The notes beneath the pieces are model-generated. The model had not been told where the DNA came from. It worked only from the letters and a program-made list of their open reading frames with translations, and ran no database searches. From NCBI RefSeq assembly GCF_049801095.1, contig NZ_JBNAGH010000003.1:434001-498000 (forward strand): DNA of 64,000 nucleotides, written 5' to 3'. Shown piece after piece: positions 32,970 to 41,555 of the stretch. The DNA comes from Dinoroseobacter sp049801095 (GTDB lineage Bacteria; Pseudomonadota; Alphaproteobacteria; Rhodobacterales; Rhodobacteraceae). Made by a program: the position numbers and the translations under genes. The number at the start of each line of letters is the position of its first letter. Positions within the stretch are counted from its first letter, which is position 1.

Positions 32970-33692
32970 CTAAAGCGTGGCTGCGACCTGCCGGACGACC
33001 TCAATTCGGGCCGCATTGGGCGGGTGACTGCCCAGAAACTGATCACCCGGGTCCGGAATGCGGGTGAAGAACACCGCGCCGCGCAAGGGATCATAGCCCG
33101 CCGCATCGGCGATTACCGTGCCGAGCGCATCGGCTTCGAGCTCGTTTTGCTTGCTATAGGTCCGCGCGCCCACAAAGGCCCCGGCCTGGGTCGCCTGTTC
33201 AACCGCCGCCTGGCGCACGGAATCCGAGGCCCCCGAGGTCGCGATCGAGGCAAGCGTGCCAAAGACAATCGCCCCGAGCCCGGCATTCGCCTCGGTCTGG
33301 GCCAGATGCCCGGCGATATGGTGGGCCGCCTCATGGCCCATGACAAAGGCCAGCTCATCCTGATTGCGGGCCTCTGCGATCAGCGCCACGGTGAACACGA
33401 TCAGCGGATTGCCCTCTGCGTCCAGGGTATGGAATGCGTTGACCGGCTGGCCCGGGCGGGTATCCACCTGGATCAGGAAATCGCAATTGGTGTTCCGCGT
33501 CCGGCTCCGGCACTGGGCTTCGGCGACAGGTTCCACCCGGCGCACAACCGCATCGAAATTCGCAACCGCCTGATCCACCGAAAGACGGGTCGCCGCATCC
33601 GTAGCCTGGGAAGAGGGGGCACGGGGCGCTGAGGGAGCGACGCTGCACCCGGCGAGGGCCAGAACCGTCAGGATCCCGAAAATGCGCATCAC
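32970..33692 (-). CDS. M48 family metallopeptidase, lipoprotein
   Basis: A 240-residue zinc protease with a lipobox (LALAGCSVAPS, Cys near residue 16) that places it at the periplasmic face of a membrane. The HExxH motif lies in FVMGHEAAHHIAGHLAQ, and the third ligand is the Glu in KQNELEADALG. The fold matches the small M48 (BepA/LoiP-like) enzymes that degrade or monitor misfolded outer-membrane proteins. A second start three bases in is possible. The 288-bp gap upstream shows no gene. Confidence 0.92.
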   Translation of the reverse strand: MMRIFGILTVLALAGCSVAPSAPRAPSSQATDAATRLSVDQAVANFDAVVRRVEPVAEAQCRSRTRNTNCDFLIQVDTRPGQPVNAFHTLDAEGNPLIVFTVALIAEARNQDELAFVMGHEAAHHIAGHLAQTEANAGLGAIVFGTLASIATSGASDSVRQAAVEQATQAGAFVGARTYSKQNELEADALGTVIADAAGYDPLRGAVFFTRIPDPGDQFLGSHPPNAARIEVVRQVAATL

Positions 33693-33980
33693 TCTTGCCT
33701 CCCGAACCGATACTCGTCTGCCTAAATAGGCATTTCATCGCGCAACGCCAGACTGGTGCAACCCTGACGCGCGGGCTCTTGCTGATTTACGCCTCGTATT
33801 CAGGCCCAGCAACCGGGGGATTCGGCAACAATACCCCGAGACTCGGGCCATTTTGCACAGCTGCACCCGGGACAGGCGGGTCCTCCCGGTGGTGCGCGCG
33901 CAGGCGCCCGGAAAGCCTGTCACTGGGTCTTGGCCGCCGCTGCCCGCGCCCTAGCTCGTGCCGCGAAGGGAGATCCCGAG

Positions 33981-34409
33981 ATGCCTGACCCAGCCCCCAA
34001 ACCCGTCGACGAGACACCGGAAACCGCGGTCCTTTACAACGCGGAATGCGCCGTCTGCCGGTTCGAGATCATCCATTACGAGCGCTACTCTGAGAACAAT
34101 TCTCTGCCCATTGAGTTTGAGGACCTGAACCAGACGGATCTCAATCCCTGGGGACTGACCCAGGATCAGGCTGCCCGACGGCTCTATCTGCGCAAGAACG
34201 GTGAGATGCTCAGCGGCATTCCCGCCTTCCTCGTTCTCTGGCAGGACATGCCCCGCTATCGCTGGCTGGCGCGGGTCGTGGGCCTGCCCGGTATCCGCCA
34301 GGTCGCTTGCCTGGTCTATGACCGCCTGCTTGCGCCAATTTTGTACCACCGCCAGCGTCACCGTTATGCAGGTGCAGAAAAATCTGGAAATGGACCGGTG
34401 CAGCAGTAG
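33981..34409 (+). CDS. DCC-family thiol oxidoreductase-like protein (DUF393)
   Basis: A 142-residue protein. The N-terminal YNAECAVCRFEIIHYER is the DCC family's Cys-X2-Cys motif (usually YDGDCPFC), followed by IEFEDLN, RRLYLRKNGEMLSGIPAFLVLW and the C-terminal LARVVGLPGIRQVACLVYD. These are proposed thioredoxin-like redox proteins; no partner is shown. The ATG at 33981 follows GAAGGGAGATCCCGAG, a strong Shine-Dalgarno. It is followed 9 bp later by a small acidic protein on the same strand. Confidence 0.85.
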   Translation: MPDPAPKPVDETPETAVLYNAECAVCRFEIIHYERYSENNSLPIEFEDLNQTDLNPWGLTQDQAARRLYLRKNGEMLSGIPAFLVLWQDMPRYRWLARVVGLPGIRQVACLVYDRLLAPILYHRQRHRYAGAEKSGNGPVQQ

Positions 34410-34418
34410 AGTTGAGCC

Positions 34419-34673
34419 ATGTTTACAATCGAACACGACTTTGATTCGACGATCGTGACCTTGGTGGATGAGGGCAAAACGCCCCTGACCGAAGACGTGA
34501 TCGTCCATGCGTTCGAAGAATGCGTCACGATTGAGCAATATGATCCCCGCACCGAAGAGACCCTGCGCATCACCCTGTCGATTTCGCAGTTGAACGATCT
34601 GGGCGCAGCCCTCGATCTGCCCGAGGGGGTGTACCGGCTCAAGCGGAGCGAGACCACGCGTCAGGACGCCTGA
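34419..34673 (+). CDS. Small acidic hypothetical protein
   Basis: An 84-residue protein of unknown function: MFTIEHDFDSTIVTLVDEG, then ALDLPEGVYRLKRSETTRQ at the end, with alternating beta/helix propensity and a single Cys. It starts 9 bp after the DCC-family gene and probably shares its transcript. The pattern looks coding and conserved in type (strong third-position G/C), but I cannot name a family. It converges on the DUF167 gene with only a 5-bp gap. Confidence 0.7.
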   Translation: MFTIEHDFDSTIVTLVDEGKTPLTEDVIVHAFEECVTIEQYDPRTEETLRITLSISQLNDLGAALDLPEGVYRLKRSETTRQDA

Positions 34674-34678
34674 CGCCC

Positions 34679-34939
34679 TCACTCGGGCGCGATTTCGAAC
34701 ACTTTGATCCGGTGGGTTTGTCCCTGCACCAACCGCAAGCGCCCCGGCGCGATGCCCAGCGAGTCAGCCAGCAGCCGTGCGACCGCCGCCGTGGCGCGGC
34801 CCTTTTCCGGCGCCGCAGTCACCCGCACGCGGATCGGGTCGGCCTCGAGGTCGATCCCGGGGCGTTTGGACCGCGGCACGGCCTTGACCGTCAGGCGAGC
34901 GCCGGGCCGGGCGAGATGGCGGAGATCGGGCTGAGACAT
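34679..34939 (-). CDS. DUF167 (YggU-like) protein
   Basis: An 86-residue protein of the YggU/DUF167 family: LTVKAVPRSKRPGI, then IRVRVTAAPEKGRATAAV, the family's hallmark (APPxxGKAN-type loop), and RLRLVQGQTHRIKVFEI. The fold is a small alpha/beta domain; no role is established. The ATG at 34939 gives the family N-terminus, while the upstream frame is not conserved. A 120-bp gap separates it from the divergent MFS gene. Confidence 0.88.
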   Translation of the reverse strand: MSQPDLRHLARPGARLTVKAVPRSKRPGIDLEADPIRVRVTAAPEKGRATAAVARLLADSLGIAPGRLRLVQGQTHRIKVFEIAPE

Positions 34940-35059
34940 GGGGCGAGCCTGCGCGGAACGCCGGTTGTGACGCAAGGTTTCAGCGGCGTGATGCGCTGAA
35001 TTGACAAGGCGCGCGGGGCGCGGCCTACAGTCCCGGACACTCGTCCCGGAGACCCTGTC

Positions 35060-36241
35060 ATGCGCCCCGCCCTCCACGCTGTCCTGGCCTTGTTCCTGCT
35101 CAACGGCGCGCTCTTTGGCAGCTGGGCCGCGCGCATCCCCGCCTTCAAGGAGCGTTTCGCCCTGAGCCCCGATGCGCTCGGGGTTCTGCTCCTCTGTCTC
35201 GCTGGGGGCGCCATCCTCGCCTTCCCGGCTGCAGGACGGATCATCGACCGGCAGGGGCCGGAACAGCTCAGCAAAATCCTCGCCGTGGCCTACTGCCTTG
35301 CCCTACCCGCCCTGGCGGCGGCGCCGGATCCGATCTTGCTGGCGGTGGCGCTTTTGGTGTTCGGCGCCTGTTTCGGGGCGATGGATGTGGCGATGAATGC
35401 CTGGGGGGCGGAGGTGGAGACCGCGCGCGGCAAACCGCTCCTGCCGCAGCTTCACGCGGTGTTCAGCCTCGGCGCCGGGCTGGGGGCCGCCGGGGGCGGG
35501 CTGGCCGTGGCCGCCGGGCTCACTCCGCTGGCGCATTTCACGCTGGTCGCGGTGGCGCTGGGGATCCTGACGGTGCCCTTTGCCCTGCGGGGGCCCGCGA
35601 CCCCACGGGCGACCGGGGCAACGGATCAAGGGACCGCCCCCGCGCGCGGCCCGATCCTGCCCACGGGCGCGCTCCTGCTGGTGGGGTTGATCGCCGGGGG
35701 CACCGGGCTCAGCGAAGCCGCCGTCGCGGATTGGAGCGCGGTTTATCTGCGCATCGTCAACGAGGCCCCGCCAGCCATCGCCGCCCTCGGGTTCGCGGCC
35801 TTCTCGACCACCATGGTGATCGTGCGGCTCAGCGGTGGCTGGATCGTCGCGCGGCTGGGGGCGGTGCTGGCAACGCGGCTCTCCGGGCTTTGCCTCGCCT
35901 TCGGCACGGCGATCGTGGTGGCCGCCACCGGCAGTCTGCCCGTGCTTGGGGGCTTCGCGGTGATGGGGTGCGGCGCGGCCCTCGTCATGCCGCTCGCCTT
36001 CGCCCGGGCGGCGGCCGACCCGCGCATTGCCCCGGGAACCGCCATCGCCCAGGTCGCCCTGATCGGGTATGGCGGCTTGCTGCTCGGCCCGCCCCTGATC
36101 GGCTTCATCGCAGCGCGCAGCGACTACCCGACCGCGTTCCTGCTGCTGCTCGCACTGGGGCTTCTGGTGGCGCTTCTGGCCCCGGCTCTGCGTGCCCCCC
36201 TTGAAGCGCGCCGCGAAAACCCCGAGGTAACGGAGGAGTGA
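35060..36241 (+). CDS. MFS transporter (YbjJ-like)
   Basis: A 393-residue transporter with twelve hydrophobic segments. The N-terminal FLLNGALFGSWAARIPAFKE and FGACFGAMDVAMNAWGAEVE segments recall the YbjJ/fucose-permease-like branch (conserved WAARIP and MDVxMN). The central loop at about 185-205 divides two six-helix halves. The substrate is unknown. It starts 120 bp after the divergent DUF167 gene and is followed by the nitroreductase gene 55 bp downstream; both may be cotranscribed. Confidence 0.88.
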   Translation: MRPALHAVLALFLLNGALFGSWAARIPAFKERFALSPDALGVLLLCLAGGAILAFPAAGRIIDRQGPEQLSKILAVAYCLALPALAAAPDPILLAVALLVFGACFGAMDVAMNAWGAEVETARGKPLLPQLHAVFSLGAGLGAAGGGLAVAAGLTPLAHFTLVAVALGILTVPFALRGPATPRATGATDQGTAPARGPILPTGALLLVGLIAGGTGLSEAAVADWSAVYLRIVNEAPPAIAALGFAAFSTTMVIVRLSGGWIVARLGAVLATRLSGLCLAFGTAIVVAATGSLPVLGGFAVMGCGAALVMPLAFARAAADPRIAPGTAIAQVALIGYGGLLLGPPLIGFIAARSDYPTAFLLLLALGLLVALLAPALRAPLEARRENPEVTEE

Positions 36242-36296
36242 GCGCGCCTCCCCCGCGCCACCACCCAAGCCGTCAGTCCGACCGAGAAAGCCCTTT

Positions 36297-36896
36297 ATGA
36301 CCAGTTCTGCCCTGCCTCCGCTGAGCCCGCGCCCCGACGTGATGGAGTTTCTGCTGACCCGCCGCTCGCGCCCGGCCAAGACCCTGCGCGCGCCCTATCC
36401 GGACCGGGCCACGGTCGAGACCTTTCTGACCGCTGCCGCGCGGACACCGGACCATGGCAAGCTGGAGCCCTGGCGGTTCATCGTGCTGCAGGCTGCGGCG
36501 CTGACCCGGCTGGCCGCTCTGACCGAGACCCGGGGCACCGCTTTGGGGCAGGAGCCCGAAAAGGTCGCCAAGGCCAAGGCCGCCTTTGCCGATGCGGGCT
36601 GCGTGGTGGCTGTGATCGCGGCGCCGAAAGCCTCGGAAAAGATCCCCGCCTATGAGCAGGACCTCTCGGCAGGGGCGGCCTGCCTCGCGCTGGTCAATGC
36701 CGCGCTTGCCTCGGGTTGGGGCGCCAACTGGCTGACCGGGTTCATGGCCCATGATGCCGCATTCGGGATCGAGGGGCTCGGCCTCGCACCGACCGAGCGG
36801 GTCGCAGGCTTCATCCATCTGGGCACCGAGACCGTCGCCCCACCGGAGCGCCCGCGCCCGGATATCGCGGCCCTGACCAAATGGGTGGATTCATGA
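36297..36896 (+). CDS. Nitroreductase family protein (YdjA-like)
   Basis: A 199-residue FMN-dependent reductase. The N-terminal VMEFLLTRRSRPAKTLRAPYP provides the FMN-phosphate Arg pair, then FLTAAARTPDHGKLEPWRFIVL, and GAACLALVNAALASGWGANWLTG, which contact FMN. The short length matches the YdjA type, in which the flavin site is at the dimer interface. The substrate is unknown. Its TGA overlaps the ATG of the EI24 gene (ATGA). Confidence 0.9.
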   Translation: MTSSALPPLSPRPDVMEFLLTRRSRPAKTLRAPYPDRATVETFLTAAARTPDHGKLEPWRFIVLQAAALTRLAALTETRGTALGQEPEKVAKAKAAFADAGCVVAVIAAPKASEKIPAYEQDLSAGAACLALVNAALASGWGANWLTGFMAHDAAFGIEGLGLAPTERVAGFIHLGTETVAPPERPRPDIAALTKWVDS

Positions 36897-37588
36897 TCCC
36901 GCTCATCTATTCCAAGGCGATCGGCCAGCTGCCCGATCCGGCCTTTCGGCGGGTGCTACTGATCGGGATCGGGGCGACCGTCGGGCTCTTGGTGGCGATC
37001 ACATGGATCTTCACGCTGGTGCTCGGCTGGCTCGTGCCCGACGCCTTGACCCTTCCCTTCATCGGCGAGATCACCTGGCTGGACGATCTGGCCTCGGGCC
37101 TCGGCATCCTCAGCATGCTGGGCCTGTCGGTCTTTCTCATGGTGCCTGTGGCCTCGGCCTTCACCGGGCTCTTTCTCGAGGACATCGCCGATGCGGTGGA
37201 GACGCGGCACTATCCCGGCCTCAGCCCCGCGCCCAAGGTGCCCTTCGGCGAGGCGTTACGCGATACATTCGGCTTTCTCGGCGTGTTGGTGGTCGCAAAC
37301 CTCGCGGCCTTCGCGCTCTATCTGATGTTCATCCCGCTCGCGCCCCTGATCTTCTGGGGGTTGAACGGGTTCCTGCTCGGTCGGGAATACTTTCAGGTCA
37401 CTGCCATGCGGCGGCTCGGGCGCGAAGGCGCCGCGCAGATGCGCAAACGCCATATGCTGAAGATCTGGGTCGCCGGGGTGCCCATGGCGATGGTGCTCTC
37501 CCTGCCGCTCATCAACCTGATCATCCCGGTCATCGGGGCTGCGGCTTTCACCCATCTCTATCACCGGCTCGCCGCGCAAGAGGTCTGA
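36893..37588 (+). CDS. EI24/CysZ-like membrane protein
   Basis: A 231-residue membrane protein of the EI24 domain family, which includes the sulfate permease CysZ. It shows four or five hydrophobic helices (about 21-47, 66-93, 130-155, 190-222), the LFLEDIADAVETRHYPGLSPA loop after the second, and WGLNGFLLGREYFQVTAMRRLG. Sulfate transport is possible, but the family is broad. The ATG at 36893 overlaps the nitroreductase stop (ATGA); an in-frame ATG at 36881 is less likely. A terminator follows. Confidence 0.82.
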   Translation: MIPLIYSKAIGQLPDPAFRRVLLIGIGATVGLLVAITWIFTLVLGWLVPDALTLPFIGEITWLDDLASGLGILSMLGLSVFLMVPVASAFTGLFLEDIADAVETRHYPGLSPAPKVPFGEALRDTFGFLGVLVVANLAAFALYLMFIPLAPLIFWGLNGFLLGREYFQVTAMRRLGREGAAQMRKRHMLKIWVAGVPMAMVLSLPLINLIIPVIGAAAFTHLYHRLAAQEV

Positions 37589-37614
37589 GCCCTCCTGCCC
37601 CCAACCCATGAAAT

Positions 37615-37645
37615 AAGCCTCGGCCCAGATTTGTGCCGAGGCTTT
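37615..37645. terminator. Intrinsic terminator between convergent genes
   Basis: AAGCCTCGGC (37615-37624) pairs with GCCGAGGCTT (37635-37644) across a 10-base loop, with a short T-run after it and A/T bases before it. It lies 27 bp past the EI24 stop and 21 bp before the DUF1467 stop, so it may serve both strands. Confidence 0.65.
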
Positions 37646-37665
37646 CGCGTCTCCGGGAGGCTGGC

Positions 37666-37953
37666 TTACTCCAGCCGCTCCAACCCGCCGCCGAAGCGGT
37701 TGAACAGGTCGAAATCATCCACCGTGATCCAACCGGCCACGATCACATAGACCGCCGGGATCCAGAGCAGAACCGCAACGATCGAGGTGATCTTGACCTT
37801 GCGCCGCATGTCGATGCGCGCCGGAGCGCCCGCGGGCGTGCCCATGGTGACCTTGCCCTCATCGCCCTGGGTCCTCATCCGGATCGGCAGGACGATGAAC
37901 AGGGTCATGAACCAGATGACAGCCAGCAGAACGAGCGCCGAGGTGATTTGCAT
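37666..37953 (-). CDS. DUF1467 family membrane protein
   Basis: A 95-residue protein with two hydrophobic helices, LVLLAVIWFMTLFIVLPIRM (about 6-25) and ITSIVAVLLWIPAVYVIVAG (about 55-75), joined by an acidic-basic loop GDEGKVTMGTPAGAPARIDM. This is the DUF1467 layout found beside epimerase genes in alphaproteobacteria. Its start lies only 4 bp past the stop of the methylmalonyl-CoA epimerase gene, so both are one transcript. The function is unknown. Confidence 0.88.
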   Translation of the reverse strand: MQITSALVLLAVIWFMTLFIVLPIRMRTQGDEGKVTMGTPAGAPARIDMRRKVKITSIVAVLLWIPAVYVIVAGWITVDDFDLFNRFGGGLERLE

Positions 37954-37957
37954 GGGC

Positions 37958-38362
<405 letters not shown>

Positions 38363-38492
38363 AACTGGCTCCAACTGTGACTGGTTTGGCGCGGTTATGG
38401 CCTGTCACCCCCTTGTGAGCAAGGCGCAGAGGGTCGCGTTTACCACTCATTAGGGAAGGTGACGCAGTCTTTAGGGAGATTCGGAGGACCCT

Positions 38493-39197
38493 ATGGACGA
38501 TACCGCTGCCCTGCTCTCCGCTGCGCCCCGACCGACAGCCAACCGTCCCCTGCTGGGGGTGACCATTCTGCTGGTCGAAGACAGCCGCTACGCATCCGAA
38601 GCGATGCGCCTTTTGTGCCTGCGCTCAGGCGCCCGATTGCGGCGTGCCGATTGCCTGGCCTCGGCCCGACGGCATTTGCGGATGTATTGCCCCACCGTGG
38701 CGATCGTGGATCTCGGCCTGCCGGATGGCGCGGGCGAGGACCTGATCGCAGAGCTTGCGCAGGCCCAGCCGCGCCTGCCCGCGATCCTCGGGTTCAGCGG
38801 GGATCTCAGCGGCGAGGATTGCGCCATCGCCGCCGGGGCCGACGGGTTTCTCGCCAAGCCCCTGACCCGGATCGCGGAGTTTCAGGCCGCGGTGCTGGCC
38901 CATCTGCCGAAGGACGCCCAACCGAAAGGCCCCCGCGCGATCACCGAGACCGAGATCTGCCCGGACACACTGGCCCTGCAGGATGATCTGGCCCATGCGC
39001 AGGACCTGCTGCTGGATGAGGATGACCCGATCCAGCGGGCTTATTCGGCGCAATTCCTCCACGGGTTGGCCGTGGCGGCCAAGGACACGCCACTTGCCGA
39101 AGCCGCCAAGACCCTCGCCGCGCAAGGGGACCGGGACAGTCTGACAGCAGTGCGCGCCATGCTCGAAGACCGAATCGCCACCCGGGTGGCCATCTAG
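38493..39197 (+). CDS. Response regulator with a degenerate Hpt-like C-terminus
   Basis: A 234-residue protein. Residues 24-140 are a receiver domain: ILLVEDSRYASEAM (acidic pocket), VAIVDLGLPDGAG with the phospho-acceptor Asp near 73, LGFSGD and the conserved Lys in FLAKPL. The C-terminal 80 residues are helical and resemble an Hpt domain, but the HxLKG site reads QFLHG: the acceptor His is replaced by Gln. A GGAGG lies before the ATG. No kinase gene is adjacent, so this is an orphan regulator; a role as a phosphate sink or adaptor is possible. Confidence 0.85.
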   Translation: MDDTAALLSAAPRPTANRPLLGVTILLVEDSRYASEAMRLLCLRSGARLRRADCLASARRHLRMYCPTVAIVDLGLPDGAGEDLIAELAQAQPRLPAILGFSGDLSGEDCAIAAGADGFLAKPLTRIAEFQAAVLAHLPKDAQPKGPRAITETEICPDTLALQDDLAHAQDLLLDEDDPIQRAYSAQFLHGLAVAAKDTPLAEAAKTLAAQGDRDSLTAVRAMLEDRIATRVAI

Positions 39198-39365
39198 GAA
39201 CCTGCCTCGCAATCAAGCGCTTACAGCGCAAACTTGTCACACTTGCGACACACCTGTGTCACGAGATGGCCCAATCATCGCCTCACGGGTCCCAATTCGA
39301 GCTGATGGCGCTAAGCAGAAAGCTCGAAGGCAACGACCTCGAGCAGTCAATAAGGGAACACTCCG

Positions 39366-39569
39366 ATGCCCAAGCGCTGGAACACCGCCCGTTCAGCGCC
39401 CCGGACAGAGCGGCCCATGGCCACTGTCGGGGCGAATATCATCCTCGGTCTCGCCATGTTGGCGGCGATCCTGATCGGCACCTCAGATATTTCGATCCGG
39501 TCCATCACCTCGGATCTCGGCGCCACCGAAGATGTGCAGGGCACGCTTGTGCCGCACAATCCCGACTAA
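39366..39569 (+). CDS. Small hypothetical membrane protein
   Basis: An unrecognised 67-residue protein with a basic start (MPKRWNTARSAPRTERPM), one hydrophobic helix (about 20-40, ATVGANIILGLAMLAAILIG) and a short acidic outside tail (TSDISIRSITSDLGATEDVQ). An internal ATG at 39417 would leave mainly the helix. AAGGGAAC precedes the ATG at moderate distance. The composition is convincingly non-random but there is no family assignment. It converges on aspS across a small G/C hairpin. Confidence 0.55.
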   Translation: MPKRWNTARSAPRTERPMATVGANIILGLAMLAAILIGTSDISIRSITSDLGATEDVQGTLVPHNPD

Positions 39570-39579
39570 GATCTGAAAT

Positions 39580-39597
39580 GGGCCCCTCGCGGGGCCC
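39580..39597. terminator. Short G/C hairpin between convergent genes
   Basis: GGGCCCC (39580-39586) pairs with GGGGCCC (39591-39597) over a TCGC loop, 11 bp past the small membrane-protein gene and 12 bp from the aspS stop. There is no T-run, so termination is only suggested by position. Confidence 0.4.
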
Positions 39598-39608
39598 AGC
39601 GCGTCGCG

Positions 39609-41381
39609 TCAGTCCTGCGGGATGACCCGCAGGGACAGATCGCGCAGCTGCTCGCCCGTGGGCTCGGACGGTGCGCCCATCATCAGGTCTTCGGCCCGCT
39701 GGTTCATGGGGAACATGATCACTTCGCGGATATTGGCCTCATCGGCCAAAAGCATCACGATCCGGTCGATCCCCGCCGCACAGCCCCCGTGGGGCGGAGC
39801 GCCGTATTTGAACGCATTGACCATGCCGCCAAAGCGCTTCTCGACCTCGTCGCTGCCATAGCCCGCGATCTCGAAGGCCTTGTACATGATTTCCAGCTTG
39901 TGGTTCCGGATCGCGCCGGAGACGAGCTCATAGCCGTTGCAGGCCAGATCGTACTGATAGCCGAGCACCTCGAGCGGGTCGCCATCCAGCGCGTCCATCC
40001 CACCCTGGGGCATGGAGAACGGGTTGTGCGAGAAGTCGATCCGCCCCTCGTCATCGGCCTCATACATCGGGAAATCCACGATCCAGGCGAAGGCGAAGCG
40101 ATCTTTGTCCACGAGGTTCAGCTCCTCGCCGATCACCGTGCGGGCACGGCCAGCCACCCCTTCGAAGGTCGCGGGCTTGCCGCCGAGGAAGAAGGCCGCG
40201 TCGCCGACCTCAAGACCCAGCTGCTGGCGGATCGCTTCGGTCCGCTCGGGGCCGATGTTTTTGGCGAGCGGACCTGCAGCCTCCATGCCGTTGCCCTGAT
40301 CGCGCCAGAAGATATAGCCCATGCCGGGCAGGCCTTGTTCCTGCGCGAACTTGTTCATCCGGTCGCAGAATTTGCGCGAGCCGCCCGTGGGGGCCGGGAT
40401 CGCGCGGATCTCGGTGCCGTCCTGCTCCAGGAGCTTGGCGAAAATCGCAAAGCCGGAGCCCGCAAAATGCTCGGACACGACCTGCATCTTGATCGGGTTG
40501 CGCAGGTCCGGCTTATCGGTGCCATACCAGAGAGCGCTGTCGCGGTAGGAGATCTGCGGCCACTCCGCATCCACCTTGCGACCGCCGCCGAACTCCTCGA
40601 AGAGACCCGCGATCACTGGCTGGATCGTGTCGAACACGTCCTGCTGGTCGACAAAGCTCATCTCCAGGTCGAGCTGGTAGAAATCCGTGGGCGAGCGGTC
40701 CGCGCGCGGGTCCTCGTCACGGAAGCAAGGCGCGATCTGGAAATATTTGTCGAAGCCGCCGACCATGGTGAGCTGCTTGAACTGCTGCGGCGCCTGGGGC
40801 AGCGCGTAGAACTTGCCCGGGTGCAGGCGCGAGGGCACGAGAAAATCGCGCGCGCCTTCCGGGCTGGAGGCGGTGATGATCGGCGTCTGGAACTCGTTGA
40901 AATCGATATCCCACATGCGTTTGCGGATCGACTTCACCACGTTGGAGCGCAGGATGATGTTGTCGTGCAGGCTCTCTCGGCGCAGGTCGAGGAAGCGGTA
41001 TTTCAGGCGCGTTTCCTCGGGGTATTCCTGATCGCCGAAGACCGGCAGGGGCAGCTCATCGGCGGTGCCCAGCACTTCGAGGTCGCGCACAAAGACCTCA
41101 ATCTCGCCCGTGGGGATCTTGGGGTTAATCAGGCTTTCGTCCCGCGCCTTCACGGTCCCGTCGATCCGGATGCACCATTCGGAGCGGACCTTTTCCACCT
41201 CGGCGAAGACCGGGCTGTCCGGGTCGCAAAGGACCTGGGTCATGCCGTAATGGTCGCGCAGATCGATGAAGAGCACGCCGCCATGGTCGCGCACCCGGTG
41301 GACCCAGCCCGAGAGGCGCACAGTCGCGCCCACATCTTCTTTGGTGAGGGCGGCGCAGGTATGGGTACGAAAGGCGTGCAT
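39609..41381 (-). CDS. aspS: Aspartate--tRNA(Asp/Asn) ligase
   Basis: A class II synthetase of 590 residues, the bacterial AspRS form. The anticodon-binding start RLSGWVHRVRDHGGVLFIDLRD, motif 1 to 2 region (DFYQLDLEMSFVDQQD, CFRDEDPRADRSPTDFYQ) and the C-terminal GCAAGIDRIVMLLADEANIREVIMFPMNQ (motif 3) are all present. The His in VRDHGG replaces the Leu of the E. coli enzyme, a change linked to relaxed anticodon choice, and no AsnRS is in view; the enzyme may also charge tRNA(Asn) for a GatCAB transamidase. A single-gene unit is likely. Confidence 0.95.
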   Translation of the reverse strand: MHAFRTHTCAALTKEDVGATVRLSGWVHRVRDHGGVLFIDLRDHYGMTQVLCDPDSPVFAEVEKVRSEWCIRIDGTVKARDESLINPKIPTGEIEVFVRDLEVLGTADELPLPVFGDQEYPEETRLKYRFLDLRRESLHDNIILRSNVVKSIRKRMWDIDFNEFQTPIITASSPEGARDFLVPSRLHPGKFYALPQAPQQFKQLTMVGGFDKYFQIAPCFRDEDPRADRSPTDFYQLDLEMSFVDQQDVFDTIQPVIAGLFEEFGGGRKVDAEWPQISYRDSALWYGTDKPDLRNPIKMQVVSEHFAGSGFAIFAKLLEQDGTEIRAIPAPTGGSRKFCDRMNKFAQEQGLPGMGYIFWRDQGNGMEAAGPLAKNIGPERTEAIRQQLGLEVGDAAFFLGGKPATFEGVAGRARTVIGEELNLVDKDRFAFAWIVDFPMYEADDEGRIDFSHNPFSMPQGGMDALDGDPLEVLGYQYDLACNGYELVSGAIRNHKLEIMYKAFEIAGYGSDEVEKRFGGMVNAFKYGAPPHGGCAAGIDRIVMLLADEANIREVIMFPMNQRAEDLMMGAPSEPTGEQLRDLSLRVIPQD

Positions 41382-41498
41382 GGGGGTCCCCGGAACTCAA
41401 ATGGCGGTCTGGGGCCATACATATCAGGGGCGGTTGGGTGTCAAGCGGTACGGGCTGCGCCTTATGGATCGGGCGGCGTGCCCGTGGCGCGGACGGGA

Positions 41499-41528
41499 GC
41501 CTCCGGCGGGGATATTTGGAGACTTAAG
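41499..41528 (-). repeat. 30-bp dispersed 3'-flank element, copy 3
   Basis: Third copy of the element at 2045 and 25697; plus strand begins GCCTCCGGCGGGGATATTT and ends GACTTAAG. It lies 27 bp beyond the bchJ stop. On the bchJ strand GTCTCC can pair with GGAGGC over a 13-base loop. Confidence 0.7.
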
Positions 41529-41555
41529 GTTGATAGGGCGCGCCAAGATGGCGGG

